NCBI RefSeq assembly: GCF_013394305.1
Contig: NZ_AP019810.1
Location: 1,178,001-1,242,000 of the forward strand
From: Enterococcus mundtii
Lineage (GTDB): Bacteria > Bacillota > Bacilli > Lactobacillales > Enterococcaceae
Direction of reading: 5' to 3'
DNA length: 64,000 nucleotides
A program made the translations under genes and the position numbers. Below are positions 54,566 to 63,674 of the stretch, piece by piece; the stretch's first letter is position 1; each line of letters opens with the position of its first letter. The notes under the pieces were generated by a model. It made no database searches, had not been told where the DNA came from, and saw only the letters and a program-made list of their open reading frames with translations.

Positions 54566-54901
54566 CTACTTTCTTTTTTTCTTATATAACCAAAGGATAA
54601 ATAACAAAAGTACTCCTAGAAGAAACAATAAATGACTCTTGTTTGCATTGGTTTTCGGAAAATTTCTATGGTTATTGGATATATTTGGATCTGGTCTGGC
54701 AATTCTAATGGGTGCATTTGGTTCATCGGTGGTAGTATCAGGCGGTGGATCAGGTAAACCTATGGGTACATATACACCGGTAAACCCAATTGAGCCTTCT
54801 GTTTCAAATGGGCGAACCTCACGACCGGATACTTCCGTTATGACAAAAAATTGAAACAGTAACATACTGATTAGAAGAATGTAGTTCTTCTTACGATTCA
54901 T
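54566..54901 (-). CDS. Small LPxTG-like cell-wall-anchored protein of the WxL operon
   Basis: This 111-aa protein has a signal peptide (MNRKKNYILLISMLLFQFF), a proline-rich stretch and a C-terminal sorting signal: FPKTN, a hydrophobic helix and the tail YKKKRK. FPKTN is a variant of LPxTG, so sortase anchoring is likely. The ATG at 54901 is preferred over an upstream TTG (54916). It is first in the WxL operon; small anchored proteins at this position are usual in WxL loci. Confidence 0.85.
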   Translation of the reverse strand: MNRKKNYILLISMLLFQFFVITEVSGREVRPFETEGSIGFTGVYVPIGLPDPPPDTTTDEPNAPIRIARPDPNISNNHRNFPKTNANKSHLLFLLGVLLLFILWLYKKKRK

Positions 54902-55190
54902 ATCCCTCCCCCTCAAGCTTATTACTCACTTTTATTTCAAGAAATATGCATTTTTACGTGTAGAAAATAGAAAACTACACTTGAATCGTAAATCGCACAT
55001 CTCATTGCTTTAAATTTACTGTAAAAAAAAAATTATTCTAAATCACATCTGGCATTACATCCAGCAAAAATTGACTTAGAATAATTCTTTTTTTGTAGTA
55101 AATAATTAGGCAGGATAAGCGGAAATATCGCTTATCTCATTGCGATATTGTATATTAATAGAAATAATCGTATGAAAAGGAGTTTTTTTT
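54902..55190. promoter_or_regulatory. Divergent control region between WxL operon and Mga-like gene
   Basis: Contains AATTATTCTAA (55031-55041) with its complement (55076-55086), an inner CTGG/CCAG pair and T-runs on both sides, a two-way terminator-like element, and a perfect hairpin GATAAGCG/CGCTTATC (55114-55121, 55129-55136). A possible WxL promoter is TTTACG-17-TATTTT to the left of the first repeat. Mga-family proteins bind such regions, but the site is not known here. Confidence 0.6.
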
Positions 55191-56687
55191 TTGAAAGAGT
55201 TTCAATTGAATTTCATCATGAATAAGCAAACTGTTCGTATCTTGAGGATACTGAATAAATTTGAACATCACGCTTCAACAACTTTAAATAACCTTTCCGA
55301 AGTTCTTAATATCCCTACCCGCACGATCATAAAAGATATTCAAGAAATAAAAAATATTTTCAATGAATCAATTGATCTATCCACCTCTCCAAGTGGCTAT
55401 CATTTTAACGTTTCTGATGATTATCGTTATAAGGAAATTAAGCAATCTTTATTACAAAATGAACCTTTATTTATCATGATAGAAAATATTTTTTTTGGTC
55501 ACCTTTACAATGTACCTGAATTATCAGATCAGTTACATTTGTCCGAAAGCACCTTGCTAAGATATATATATAAAGCCCAATCTTTTCTCTCTGAATTTCA
55601 AATAAAATTAAAAACTTCACCCGTTGATTTTCACGGAAAAGAAATAAATATACGTCATTTTTTCCATAGTTTTTATTCTGACTCGGATATAACTCCCCAT
55701 ACCGTCTTTCCTACGTTAGAAGTCAAAGAAATAACGGCTAAAATAACCGAGAAAATTACGCTTAAAGAATGTGCACCCATTACTTTTGAAAGTTTCAACT
55801 ATCATTTATATATCACGTTGACTCGTTCTTTTAATGGAAAAACTATTGATAACCTCCCCGATAACCTCGTTATCTTAAATGAAAAAAAGGTACTATTGTA
55901 CAATGAAATCTTGAAACAAGTGATTTTAGAATACTTTGATAATGATCTAAGTTTGGAAGAAAAACAATATATTTATCTTCTCACTCTATGTAAGCGTTCA
56001 GTCTTTGATGAGGAATCAGAACAGATTTTCCAATCCCTCCAACCACAGCCAAAGGAGATTGAAGAATGGACAAAGCAATTTCTTGAACTAGCCTTTGATA
56101 CCGAACAAGAGAAGTCCATCTGCTCCCTTTATATTCGTTCATTTTTTTTTAGTACTCATTTGAAATATCGTCTTTCCCCTATTTTATTGCAGAATCTCGA
56201 TGATATCACTTTGTATTCAAAGCAAAAATTCCCTTGTGAATACCAACGAAATGAAGCTTTTATACAACATACATTAGGTGAAACATACGAGTTAACGTTG
56301 AAACAAATAGAAGGCGTTTCTATAAGTTTAACACTCCTGAACTATACATTATCTTTAGTTCATGCAAGACCGAGCAAACAAATCGCCTTTCTGTTAGAAG
56401 GAAATTCTTACATTCGTGAACTGATTGAAGCGACTGCTATTAATTATTTAGGTACTACTCATCGAGTATACTTTCCTAATAAACATGATACGGATATTGA
56501 GAGAATTAAAAAGATAAAATTTGATGTAATCGTGACAAATTATAGTGAGTATTTAATTTCAACCCTTACTGGTAAAACAACGCTTCTTTTTGATACGATC
56601 CCAACAGCAGAGAATTGGAATGAATTATTCACTTTGATCGATCCAAACGCAACGAAGCTTTATTCTCTAAAAGATGCACGAAGATAA
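55191..56687 (+). CDS. Mga-family transcriptional regulator (PRD-containing)
   Basis: This 498-aa protein has two N-terminal helix-turn-helix parts (TLNNLSEVLNIPTRTIIKDI at 32-51 and LSDQLHLSESTLLRYI near 110), central PRD-like domains and a C-terminal EIIB-like domain (KQIAFLLEGNSYIREL) without the phospho-cysteine. Mga-like regulators control surface proteins in response to sugars. The start is TTG at 55191 with AAAAGGAG 8 bases before it. It is divergent from the WxL operon and is its likely activator (inference from position). Confidence 0.85.
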   Translation: MKEFQLNFIMNKQTVRILRILNKFEHHASTTLNNLSEVLNIPTRTIIKDIQEIKNIFNESIDLSTSPSGYHFNVSDDYRYKEIKQSLLQNEPLFIMIENIFFGHLYNVPELSDQLHLSESTLLRYIYKAQSFLSEFQIKLKTSPVDFHGKEINIRHFFHSFYSDSDITPHTVFPTLEVKEITAKITEKITLKECAPITFESFNYHLYITLTRSFNGKTIDNLPDNLVILNEKKVLLYNEILKQVILEYFDNDLSLEEKQYIYLLTLCKRSVFDEESEQIFQSLQPQPKEIEEWTKQFLELAFDTEQEKSICSLYIRSFFFSTHLKYRLSPILLQNLDDITLYSKQKFPCEYQRNEAFIQHTLGETYELTLKQIEGVSISLTLLNYTLSLVHARPSKQIAFLLEGNSYIRELIEATAINYLGTTHRVYFPNKHDTDIERIKKIKFDVIVTNYSEYLISTLTGKTTLLFDTIPTAENWNELFTLIDPNATKLYSLKDARR

Positions 56688-56743
56688 TCATTTGTTTGGA
56701 CAGATTTTATATAAAACCTGTTTAGGTAATTTTAATAAGAGGG

Positions 56744-56790
56744 ATCATTTCCAAAAAGAATACAGCCATTGGAAATGATTCGTTTTATAT
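56744..56790 (+). terminator. Terminator after the Mga-like gene
   Basis: ATCATTTCCAA (56744-56754) pairs with TTGGAAATGAT (56769-56779), followed by TCGTTTTAT. Confidence 0.75.
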
Positions 56791-56855
56791 TACACTTATG
56801 TTATTTACTACAATGGGTAGAATTGTCATATAATTTTAATTATTACGAACATGAA

Positions 56856-57581
56856 TCAATTGGCCAAATATTCCTCTAAGATCAATCCTTTTTCAGTTAT
56901 CTCTGTTGCTGGTTCTACACCTACATATCTGACGTGCCAAGGCTCATACATATATCCAGTATCTTGTTCTCTACCTTCTGGATATCTAATGATATAACCA
57001 AAACGATGGGCATTTTTTTCTAACCATTGGCCTTCCGGTGTTTCACCAAATGTTTGATCTAGCTGTTTCGTTACACTTTCAGAGGTTACATCCATCGCTA
57101 AACCTGTTTGATGCTCGCTGTGCCCTGGTTGCGCACTGAATCGATCCGCTTCGATTTGACCATAAGTCTGGACATATTCATTGTACAGTTTAGCTTGTGC
57201 TTCGTAGGAGCGGAAACCACTGACAGCTAATAAAGTATACCCCGCTTCGTTGGTAGCTGTTTGGAATAGTTTTTCTAACATCTGAGCCGCTTCTCTTCGC
57301 ATCAGAATCGCTTCGCTCACTTGATAATCCACATTCAATACTTGTGGTACGACTAAGTCGTCTGGCATGTAAGTGGAGGGTAACCCTTTTTCTTTGTTAA
57401 CTAATACTAAATAAGAAACTACATCACTTAATAGAGTCACGTCTTCTTCATTTTCTGTAGTGCTTTCTAATAACATACTTTCATTTATTTTGTCTTTATT
57501 CGCATCTATACGCTCTGTACCTATCTTCGTACACCCAGTCAAAACAATTAATAAACTAACAAAAAAAATATACTTTTCCAT
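56856..57581 (-). CDS. VanY-like D-alanyl-D-alanine carboxypeptidase lipoprotein (M15B)
   Basis: This 241-aa protein has a lipoprotein signal peptide with lipobox LTGC (Cys17) and a VanY-type zinc domain: GFRSYEAQAKLYNEYV, the zinc ligands in HSEHQTGLAMDV (His, Asp), and the last histidine in EPWHVRYVG. It should trim the terminal D-Ala from peptidoglycan stems outside the membrane. There is no van cluster nearby, so it is a housekeeping-type enzyme rather than part of a resistance operon. Confidence 0.92.
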   Translation of the reverse strand: MEKYIFFVSLLIVLTGCTKIGTERIDANKDKINESMLLESTTENEEDVTLLSDVVSYLVLVNKEKGLPSTYMPDDLVVPQVLNVDYQVSEAILMRREAAQMLEKLFQTATNEAGYTLLAVSGFRSYEAQAKLYNEYVQTYGQIEADRFSAQPGHSEHQTGLAMDVTSESVTKQLDQTFGETPEGQWLEKNAHRFGYIIRYPEGREQDTGYMYEPWHVRYVGVEPATEITEKGLILEEYLAN

Positions 57582-58020
57582 ATTCTATCTCCTAACCTCA
57601 AATAATAGATTTAATTTTTGAATACTCATTTTAAACATATAGTCACTTAGAAAAAGTGCCAATTTTCTGAAAATTCACACCGAAAGTTTACTTTGTCATC
57701 CCTTAATAATGTGAATTGTCGTAAACAGTCTTACTACTCCCCAAAGTAGAATTTGTTTGATCATTAGTCCTCTATTATCTATAGATATCGTCTTAAAATC
57801 ACCCCTCCTCACTTATTTGTTATAAAAAAATTAACTTTTATTAAAAGAATCAGGGATATACCACCCTTAATCTAGTTTTATTGTAACTTTTCGATTTATA
57901 TATAACAATCATTCTATGCGTGAACTAGTATAAAAAATGACTTTCAACTGTCATTTCCTAAAATCGGAGTTGTAAAATAAATATTCAACTTCGCTCTCAT
58001 TTTAGAAGGAACTGTTTCTG
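57582..58020. other. Intergenic region between carboxypeptidase and IS remnant
   Basis: No recognised gene. A 22-codon hydrophobic frame (57696-57764, minus, start MIKQILLWGVV) has a weak AGAGG site but nothing else to support it. AT-rich sequence. Confidence 0.4.
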
Positions 58021-58370
58021 GAACACTATCTATACGGTTTTAAGGATTGTGGGGAAAATGAACGACCTATACACTCGTATTCCAATAAAAATCCACACAA
58101 AAAAGAATAGAGAAATTTATAAAAAGAAAAAACAAACTATTGAACGAATATTTGCAGATGCAAAAGAAAAGCATGGTATGCGTTGGACGAAATATCGAGG
58201 TCTTGAAAAAGTCACCACGCACACGGTGCTTACGTTTGCTGCCATGAATTAAAAAAAACAAGCCACATGGCTATGGAAAGCAAAAAAGCCTATGGCTTTT
58301 TATTTTAAATTTCTACAAAGACTAACAAAAAGGAGTTGGCAATTAAGCCACTCCTATTTGTCTACAGTCT
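58021..58370 (+). pseudogene. IS1182-type transposase remnant (C-terminal part)
   Basis: The frame from 58049 to 58252 reads KKKKQTIERIFADAKEKHGM then RWTKYRGLEKVTTHTVLTFA, the conserved C-terminus of IS1182-family transposases. After the stop, short stretches in other frames (KKQATWLWK, SHSYLSTV) continue the tail. The catalytic N-terminal part is missing, so only the 3' end of an old insertion is left. Confidence 0.8.
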
Positions 58371-58456
58371 GAGAGCTGGACAATGTCCAACTCTCTTTTT
58401 ATAGAAACTTTATATTAATCTGGTTAATTTATTAGTGTCAGCCAAATCACGCGGAT
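58371..58456. other. Short gap next to ackA
   Basis: Contains AGAGCTGGACA...TGTCCAACTCTC, a short inverted repeat that is probably the right end of the IS1182-type remnant. Confidence 0.4.
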
Positions 58457-58486
58457 AAAAAACTATTACTTCTTTGTTTGAAGTAA
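58457..58486 (-). terminator. Terminator after ackA
   Basis: TTACTTC (58466-58472) pairs with GAAGTAA (58480-58486) right after the ackA stop, followed on the minus strand by six T. Confidence 0.85.
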
Positions 58487-58487
58487 C

Positions 58488-59669
58488 TTAACGCAAGCGT
58501 TCTACGTCACGTGCAATCATTAATTCTTCATCTGTTGGGATGACTAATACTTTGACTTTTGAGTCTTTTGTTGAGATGTCTAACTCTTCACCACGTAATT
58601 TGTTCAATTCTGGATCGATTTCACAACCAAACCATGTCATACCTTTGATCACTTCGTTACGCACATGACCATCATTTTCTCCGATACCTGCAGTAAATAC
58701 GATTGCGTCAACGCCGTTCATTGTTGTTACATAGCCACCAATATATTTACGGATACGGTCAACAAACACATCATAAGCCAAACGGATTTCTTCTTTATCG
58801 TAATTGTTTTCAAGGTCACGCATATCACTAGATAGATTTGTTAACCCTAAAAGACCAGATTTTTTGTTTAAGATATCAACCATTTCATTGATATCGATCG
58901 ATAATTTTTCCATTAGATAAGGTAAGATCGCTGGATCGATATCACCAGAACGAGTACCCATCGTTACACCTGCTAATGGCGTGAAGCCCATTGATGTATC
59001 AACAGATTTACCACCGTCAACAGCAGTAATTGAAGCACCATTTCCTAAATGACAAGTAATGATTTTTAAGTCTTCGATTGGTTTACCTAACATGTCTGCC
59101 GCACGTTCAGAAACATAACGGTGACTTGTTCCGTGGAACCCATATTTTCTCACTTTAAAATCTTCATAGTAAGCGATTGGTAAGCTGTACAAGTAATTGT
59201 GTTTTGGCATAGTCGCATGGAAAGACGTGTCAAAGACAGCTACACTTTGGATATCTGGCAAAATTTTCTTAAATGCTTTGATTCCCATTAAGTTGGCAGG
59301 ATTATGCAATGGCGCAAATTCTGCTAATTCTTGGATGCGTGTCATTACTTCTTCATCGATGACTACAGAGTCACCATAAGTTTCTCCACCATGAACGACA
59401 CGATGTCCGACACCTGTAATTTCATCATACGCGCCTAAGATATTTAATTCGATCAATTGATCCAATAACATTTTCACAGCAACTTCATGATCATCAATAT
59501 CTAAGATTTGTTCAAATTTTTGGCCTTCACCATATTTGATTGTAAAAATTGAATCATTTAATCCAATTCTTTCAACGATTCCTTTAGCGACTACAGTTTC
59601 TTCTGGCATTTGGTATAACTGCCATTTTAAACTTGAACTTCCAGCATTGATTGCAATTGTTTTTGACAT
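58488..59669 (-). CDS. ackA: Acetate kinase
   Basis: This 393-aa enzyme makes ATP and acetate from acetyl phosphate. The ASKHA fold motifs are intact: [11 protein letters not shown] (residues 6-16), GHRVVHGG (about 87), [10 protein letters not shown], the HGTSHRYV box (about 178) and GIGEN near the end. The start at 59669 is preceded by AAAGGAG. It lies 25 bases after the methyltransferase gene, the usual comG-methyltransferase-ackA order. Confidence 0.97.
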   Translation of the reverse strand: MSKTIAINAGSSSLKWQLYQMPEETVVAKGIVERIGLNDSIFTIKYGEGQKFEQILDIDDHEVAVKMLLDQLIELNILGAYDEITGVGHRVVHGGETYGDSVVIDEEVMTRIQELAEFAPLHNPANLMGIKAFKKILPDIQSVAVFDTSFHATMPKHNYLYSLPIAYYEDFKVRKYGFHGTSHRYVSERAADMLGKPIEDLKIITCHLGNGASITAVDGGKSVDTSMGFTPLAGVTMGTRSGDIDPAILPYLMEKLSIDINEMVDILNKKSGLLGLTNLSSDMRDLENNYDKEEIRLAYDVFVDRIRKYIGGYVTTMNGVDAIVFTAGIGENDGHVRNEVIKGMTWFGCEIDPELNKLRGEELDISTKDSKVKVLVIPTDEELMIARDVERLR

Positions 59670-59693
59670 GTTACTCTCCTTTTTGGTAAATAG

Positions 59694-60701
59694 TTATAAG
59701 GAAGCTGATTTCCAGTTTTTAAATTCGTTAAAAAACTTCGTCACCTTCTCTGGTTCTTTTAGTGAATCAAGTTTAACAAGCAGTACTTCCTTGGTTTGTT
59801 TTGCTTGTTTGCCTTTTTTCTGTAAAATCAAAATACTTTTTTGTGATTGCTTATTTCGGAACAACTCATCCGGCAATTGGATCATACCTTGAAGATAGCC
59901 TTCTTCTTTAAACCATTTTTTAATGTACTCGCTTTGCTCTGTCTCCAAGAAATTGCTTGGCATCAAGAATAAACCGAAACCATCTGGCTTGACGTATTTC
60001 ATTGCCTGTTCCAATAAAAGATGATGAGCATAACTGTGACCTTCTGTCGCGCTTGTCAAAAAGTCTTGCGCTTTTTGATCATTCGGATAAAAGCCGATTG
60101 GCAAGTCACTGATAGCGACATCAACTGGTTCGATCAATAATTCTTGTAATCCATCTTGGTGAAAGTATTGAACACTCGCTTGCGCCAACTCACTTGTAGA
60201 AGCCGCGACAGAGAGTAGTGTATCATCGATATCCACACCAAAACCTTCTGTATGGTATCCAGCAATGTTTAGGTTTAAAAGAACTGTTAATAACAAATTG
60301 CCCATTCCTGCTGAAATATCCAAGACACCGATTTTTCCTTTATGATCAGGGAATAGTTGTTCGATCAAGAAAACAAACAAGAAACCAATACTATCTGGTG
60401 TCAATTGATGGTTTGCTTGTAAGTGCTCGGTTTGACTTCCCTTTAACAAAAGCAACTGCGATAAACGACGCCACTCTTCCGGTTCAAATGATAATTCACT
60501 CAGTTTTTGATAAAGTTCTGAGATCTGTTGGGTTGTCTTTTCATTTGGTACACCATCTACTACACGTACTTGATAGTTGTCTCTTAAATTTTCGGCATTT
60601 TCAACATAAGCTTCTAAAAAAGAAGTTCCCAATGCGTTTTGTAAAAGCTGAATAGCTTCCAGGTTTTGCTCAAACCCTTGTTCCATTTTTTCTGGTAACA
60701 T
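59694..60701 (-). CDS. N6-methylase-like SAM-dependent methyltransferase (YtxK type)
   Basis: This 335-aa protein has a SAM-binding motif (VLDISAGMGNLL near 130) and a DLPIGFYP motif in the place of NPPF, resembling the catalytic core of type I modification enzymes but alone. The YtxK-like group sits between comG and ackA in many Firmicutes; its target is not known. The ATG at 60701 with GAGG upstream is chosen over 60713. Confidence 0.85.
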   Translation of the reverse strand: MLPEKMEQGFEQNLEAIQLLQNALGTSFLEAYVENAENLRDNYQVRVVDGVPNEKTTQQISELYQKLSELSFEPEEWRRLSQLLLLKGSQTEHLQANHQLTPDSIGFLFVFLIEQLFPDHKGKIGVLDISAGMGNLLLTVLLNLNIAGYHTEGFGVDIDDTLLSVAASTSELAQASVQYFHQDGLQELLIEPVDVAISDLPIGFYPNDQKAQDFLTSATEGHSYAHHLLLEQAMKYVKPDGFGLFLMPSNFLETEQSEYIKKWFKEEGYLQGMIQLPDELFRNKQSQKSILILQKKGKQAKQTKEVLLVKLDSLKEPEKVTKFFNEFKNWKSASL

Positions 60702-60872
60702 CGTGCGCCTCATTTCTAGATATATTATAACAATTATTTTACCTGTTTAATTCTAACGAACAATCACTAAAATTTCAATCGTTTTCATCCTTTTTCTTTG
60801 TGAAATAGCGAACATTCAACACCTTCAAAACAGCTGTATTATAGAAAAGAACGGTTATTGCTTTAGAACCTC

Positions 60873-61226
60873 TTAATCTGTAGTATTTTCTGTATCAATG
60901 ATTCGCTCTGTAAATTCAAATTGGAAAGGTGAAACAGTTATTACTAGCTCCACTAGGTCCTGTTTGACTGTATACTGGACCGTACCTACATTGTAATCAT
61001 ACTCCCCTTTGCCTTGCTCTTCCAACTGATTGGATTCCATCAGAAACATTTGCTTGATGATCTTTGCTTGGTAATATTTTTTTATGCGTAAATAACTGTC
61101 TATTTTTAGACGATAACTTTCAAGTAATCCTTGCATGAAGAATATACATAATAGAAAAAGAGCCAAGCTCGAAAACAACACATTTCCTTTTAACCGCTTA
61201 TGTTTTTTGCTTTGTCCAAATACCAT
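60873..61226 (-). CDS. comGG: Competence pseudopilus protein ComGG
   Basis: This 117-aa protein has one N-terminal membrane helix (NVLFSSLALFLLCIFFMQG) and a soluble part. Together with position at the end of comG it is ComGG. The start ATG at 61226 has GGAG 9 bases upstream. It overlaps comGF by 29 bp. Confidence 0.82.
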   Translation of the reverse strand: MVFGQSKKHKRLKGNVLFSSLALFLLCIFFMQGLLESYRLKIDSYLRIKKYYQAKIIKQMFLMESNQLEEQGKGEYDYNVGTVQYTVKQDLVELVITVSPFQFEFTERIIDTENTTD

Positions 61227-61623
61227 ACTTGTTATCTCCATTCATAAATTCAACATGCAGTAAAATCACTCGATCTTCTTCTTTGAATTGGACATGCTTA
61301 ACACCTGTCAGCATAGGCTGATGGCCACCAGCAGTTCCACGTTTTCTGATCATTTGCTGATAGCCTTCTATGACGAACGTTTTCTCGTTTTCATAATATA
61401 AGCGATTCTCAATGATCGAAATACGTTGACTTGAAGCAAGTTCGTTTTCGAATTGAGCTAAGAAAATTAACCATTCTGTTTGTTCGTCTTTTTGAAAAAA
61501 TGTATTCAACTTTTCGCTTTGTCGAATAAAGAGACCAAATGATAAAAGAATCGTATTTAGAATAAGTAATGCAATCAGACATTCAATCATTGTAAAAGCA
61601 GATACTTTATTTCTTCCGTTCAA
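61198..61623 (-). CDS. comGF: Competence protein ComGF
   Basis: This 141-aa protein begins with a prepilin-like segment (SAFTMIECLIALLILN) with Glu at position 5 after the cleavage site, as in ComGF. Start is TTG at 61623 with only a weak ribosome-binding site; it overlaps comGE by 17 bp, so translation is probably coupled. Confidence 0.85.
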   Translation of the reverse strand: MNGRNKVSAFTMIECLIALLILNTILLSFGLFIRQSEKLNTFFQKDEQTEWLIFLAQFENELASSQRISIIENRLYYENEKTFVIEGYQQMIRKRGTAGGHQPMLTGVKHVQFKEEDRVILLHVEFMNGDNKYGIWTKQKT

Positions 61624-61933
61624 TGGCGATCACTTCATTTCCATCATTGATTGAAACTTTTCTTATTCTCTGGCTTTGCGTATCGATTACTGTAGTTCCC
61701 CGCTCCCACTCTGCTGGTCTTGTCGGCAACTCTCCATATCTACGATAGTTTCTCACGTCTTCATACAATGTCCTCAATAGAAGAATTTCTCGGTCTTTGG
61801 TTTGTTCTTGTTGGATCAAGAACAAATTACCAGAACTCATAATATAAATACTCATGGCTGTGATCATTAGCGCGGTTAATGATTCAAGCAGTACAAAGCT
61901 AGCTAGATTGGATTCTTTTGATATAACGACCAC
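61607..61933 (-). CDS. comGE: Competence protein ComGE
   Basis: This 108-aa protein has the hydrophobic start SFVLLESLTALMITAMS of a minor pseudopilin. The first possible start (GTG at 61933) overlaps the GGAGG site itself, and no ATG, GTG or TTG lies at normal spacing, so the true start is uncertain. It overlaps the end of comGD. Confidence 0.75.
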   Translation of the reverse strand: MVVISKESNLASFVLLESLTALMITAMSIYIMSSGNLFLIQQEQTKDREILLLRTLYEDVRNYRRYGELPTRPAEWERGTTVIDTQSQRIRKVSINDGNEVIAIERKK

Positions 61934-62366
61934 CTCCTAGTTGGAATTGGTAAATGATTCTTTGTTTCTTTTCTGGCCAATAAAATTCATACGCCTTCAA
62001 CGAGCTTTCGTTCCCTGTCTTCGCATCATAAGTAATCGGTGCATGACGTTGGATGGTCAAAGCTTCAGGGATCGGCAACACTTGCCACTCCATTGATGAG
62101 TAAGGAGGCACCTCAAATAAAAGACTATGACGCTTTGGATCATAATAAAAACGAGTAACTTGTTGATGGATAATAGCACTTTGTTGTACGAGATCGATCC
62201 TTTTTTCTAGCTGATCAAAAAAACGATGGATCGATTGTTCTTTTTCTAAAGAATGGAATGAGAGGACAGGAAAGATAAAGAAAGCAAGGGAGACAATCAA
62301 GACAATAATCGTTTCTGCTAAAGTGTAAGCTTCGGTGAGGTATTTATTAGTTCTTGCGATACGCAT
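61899..62366 (-). CDS. comGD: Competence pseudopilin ComGD
   Basis: This 155-aa prepilin-like protein has EAYTLAETIIVLIVSLAFF near the start, with the leader-peptidase site before YTLAE. The ATG at 62366 (8 bases from AGGA) is chosen; one at 62372 is possible. It overlaps comGC. Confidence 0.87.
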   Translation of the reverse strand: MRIARTNKYLTEAYTLAETIIVLIVSLAFFIFPVLSFHSLEKEQSIHRFFDQLEKRIDLVQQSAIIHQQVTRFYYDPKRHSLLFEVPPYSSMEWQVLPIPEALTIQRHAPITYDAKTGNESSLKAYEFYWPEKKQRIIYQFQLGGGRYIKRIQSS

Positions 62367-62628
62367 CGGCATGTTCCTGTTTGATGTATCCTTCTCGTAA
62401 TAGTTCATCAATACTTGGGATCTTTCCATCATTTTGTAATGCGTAAAGTTCACTTTGAGCATCAATCAGTTGCATAACTGCTTCACGACCTTCCTTATTG
62501 ACATGATCACGATAACGAGAAATATTGGGGATAAATAGTAAAACTAACGCACTAATGACGAGTAAGACGATCAACATTTCAATCAGTGTAAAACCTTTTA
62601 GACGAGCCATTCTTTTTCTATTCTTCAT
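62347..62628 (-). CDS. comGC: Competence major pseudopilin ComGC
   Basis: This 93-aa protein is the major pseudopilin of the DNA-uptake pilus. The leader peptidase motif KGFTLIEMLIVLLVISAL is perfect, with Glu5 of the mature form. The ATG at 62628 overlaps the comGB stop (ATGA). ComC cuts between Gly and Phe and methylates the Phe. Confidence 0.95.
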   Translation of the reverse strand: MKNRKRMARLKGFTLIEMLIVLLVISALVLLFIPNISRYRDHVNKEGREAVMQLIDAQSELYALQNDGKIPSIDELLREGYIKQEHADAYRKN

Positions 62629-63674
62629 TTTAGAACCTCCTCGATATTTCCATATACTGGCAACAAGATAGCCACATAAATCAGCAAAATCAATACAGCA
62701 ATCCCAAAAAAAAGGACTGGTTGGACCCAGTGCAACCAACGATGGATTTTTTGAAAAAATTCTTTACGTGTCAAATCACTGTAAAACAATAATTCTTTAC
62801 CTAAATTTCCTTTGGCTTCTCCTTGTAGTACGATTCGACTAAACTCGGTCGTCAAAAAACCGTATTGCTCAAATTGTTGCGCCAAAGGAATACCTAGTTC
62901 GAGCCCTTCCATTAATTGATACGCTAAAGACTGAACCAAACTTCCTTCTTTAGTTTCTTTCAAACAGCGAATAATTTGTTTCAAGTCGAGGCCTTCATAA
63001 AATAGTTTGCCTATTTCTAGTGCTAGATAAGCTGATTGATAGGAACGATAGATCTTTCCTATCATCCATTGCTTACTTATCCACTCACTTCTCTTGACAA
63101 CTTCCAACTTTTTCAAGCGAAAAAAAATCATTGAACCACAAAAAATACTACTACCAACGGCACCTAAGAATAGCCAAGGACTTGTTTGAAGCAATCGAAT
63201 CCCCCAATGTGTCGTGGTGACCATGTCGGTCTGAAGCAATTGTGGCAAGACGAACTCACTTAGACTGACTAAAATGCCGACTAAAAAGACCAACAATACC
63301 AGTGGATAGCTGATGACCTTTTTTAAGTCTCTTCGAAATTGTTCAATCAATCGAAATTGTTCAGCGATGCCCTTTAAAGTTTCGACTAAATTTCCATGGA
63401 CTTCTGCCAGTTCCACCTGTACGAGTTGCTCTTGCTTAAATCCCAATTGCTGAAGGACAAAATGAAAAGATTCGCCAGCTTGAAGATTTCTTTTAGCGAA
63501 ATGGACATAAACTTGTGGTATCAGTTGCAGTAATTCCAATAAATCAATTGCTTGCTGTAAACTAAAGCCATTCAAGAGTAACTCACCGATCGTTTGGATA
63601 AAACGAGTTTGTTGTTTGTGATCCATCTTTTTAAAATGGATAGGATTGCCAAACATTTTTTTGTGCCTCTTCAT
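62625..63674 (-). CDS. comGB: Competence pilus platform protein ComGB
   Basis: This 349-aa protein is a GspF/PilC-type inner-membrane platform with two repeated GspF domains (EVHGNLVETLKGIAEQF and QGEAKGNLGKELLFYS) and three membrane helices. The ATG at 63674 follows GGAGAG and lies inside the end of comGA. Confidence 0.9.
   Translation of the reverse strand: MKRHKKMFGNPIHFKKMDHKQQTRFIQTIGELLLNGFSLQQAIDLLELLQLIPQVYVHFAKRNLQAGESFHFVLQQLGFKQEQLVQVELAEVHGNLVETLKGIAEQFRLIEQFRRDLKKVISYPLVLLVFLVGILVSLSEFVLPQLLQTDMVTTTHWGIRLLQTSPWLFLGAVGSSIFCGSMIFFRLKKLEVVKRSEWISKQWMIGKIYRSYQSAYLALEIGKLFYEGLDLKQIIRCLKETKEGSLVQSLAYQLMEGLELGIPLAQQFEQYGFLTTEFSRIVLQGEAKGNLGKELLFYSDLTRKEFFQKIHRWLHWVQPVLFFGIAVLILLIYVAILLPVYGNIEEVLK

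Noticed and set aside
56856-57581. VanY as part of a glycopeptide-resistance cluster
   Set aside because: No vanR/S, vanH/A/X-like genes are near, and the protein is a lipoprotein of general type.
62629-62739. Upstream extension of ComGC
   Set aside because: It overlaps comGB in another frame; the ATG at 62628 overlaps the comGB stop and gives the normal prepilin leader.
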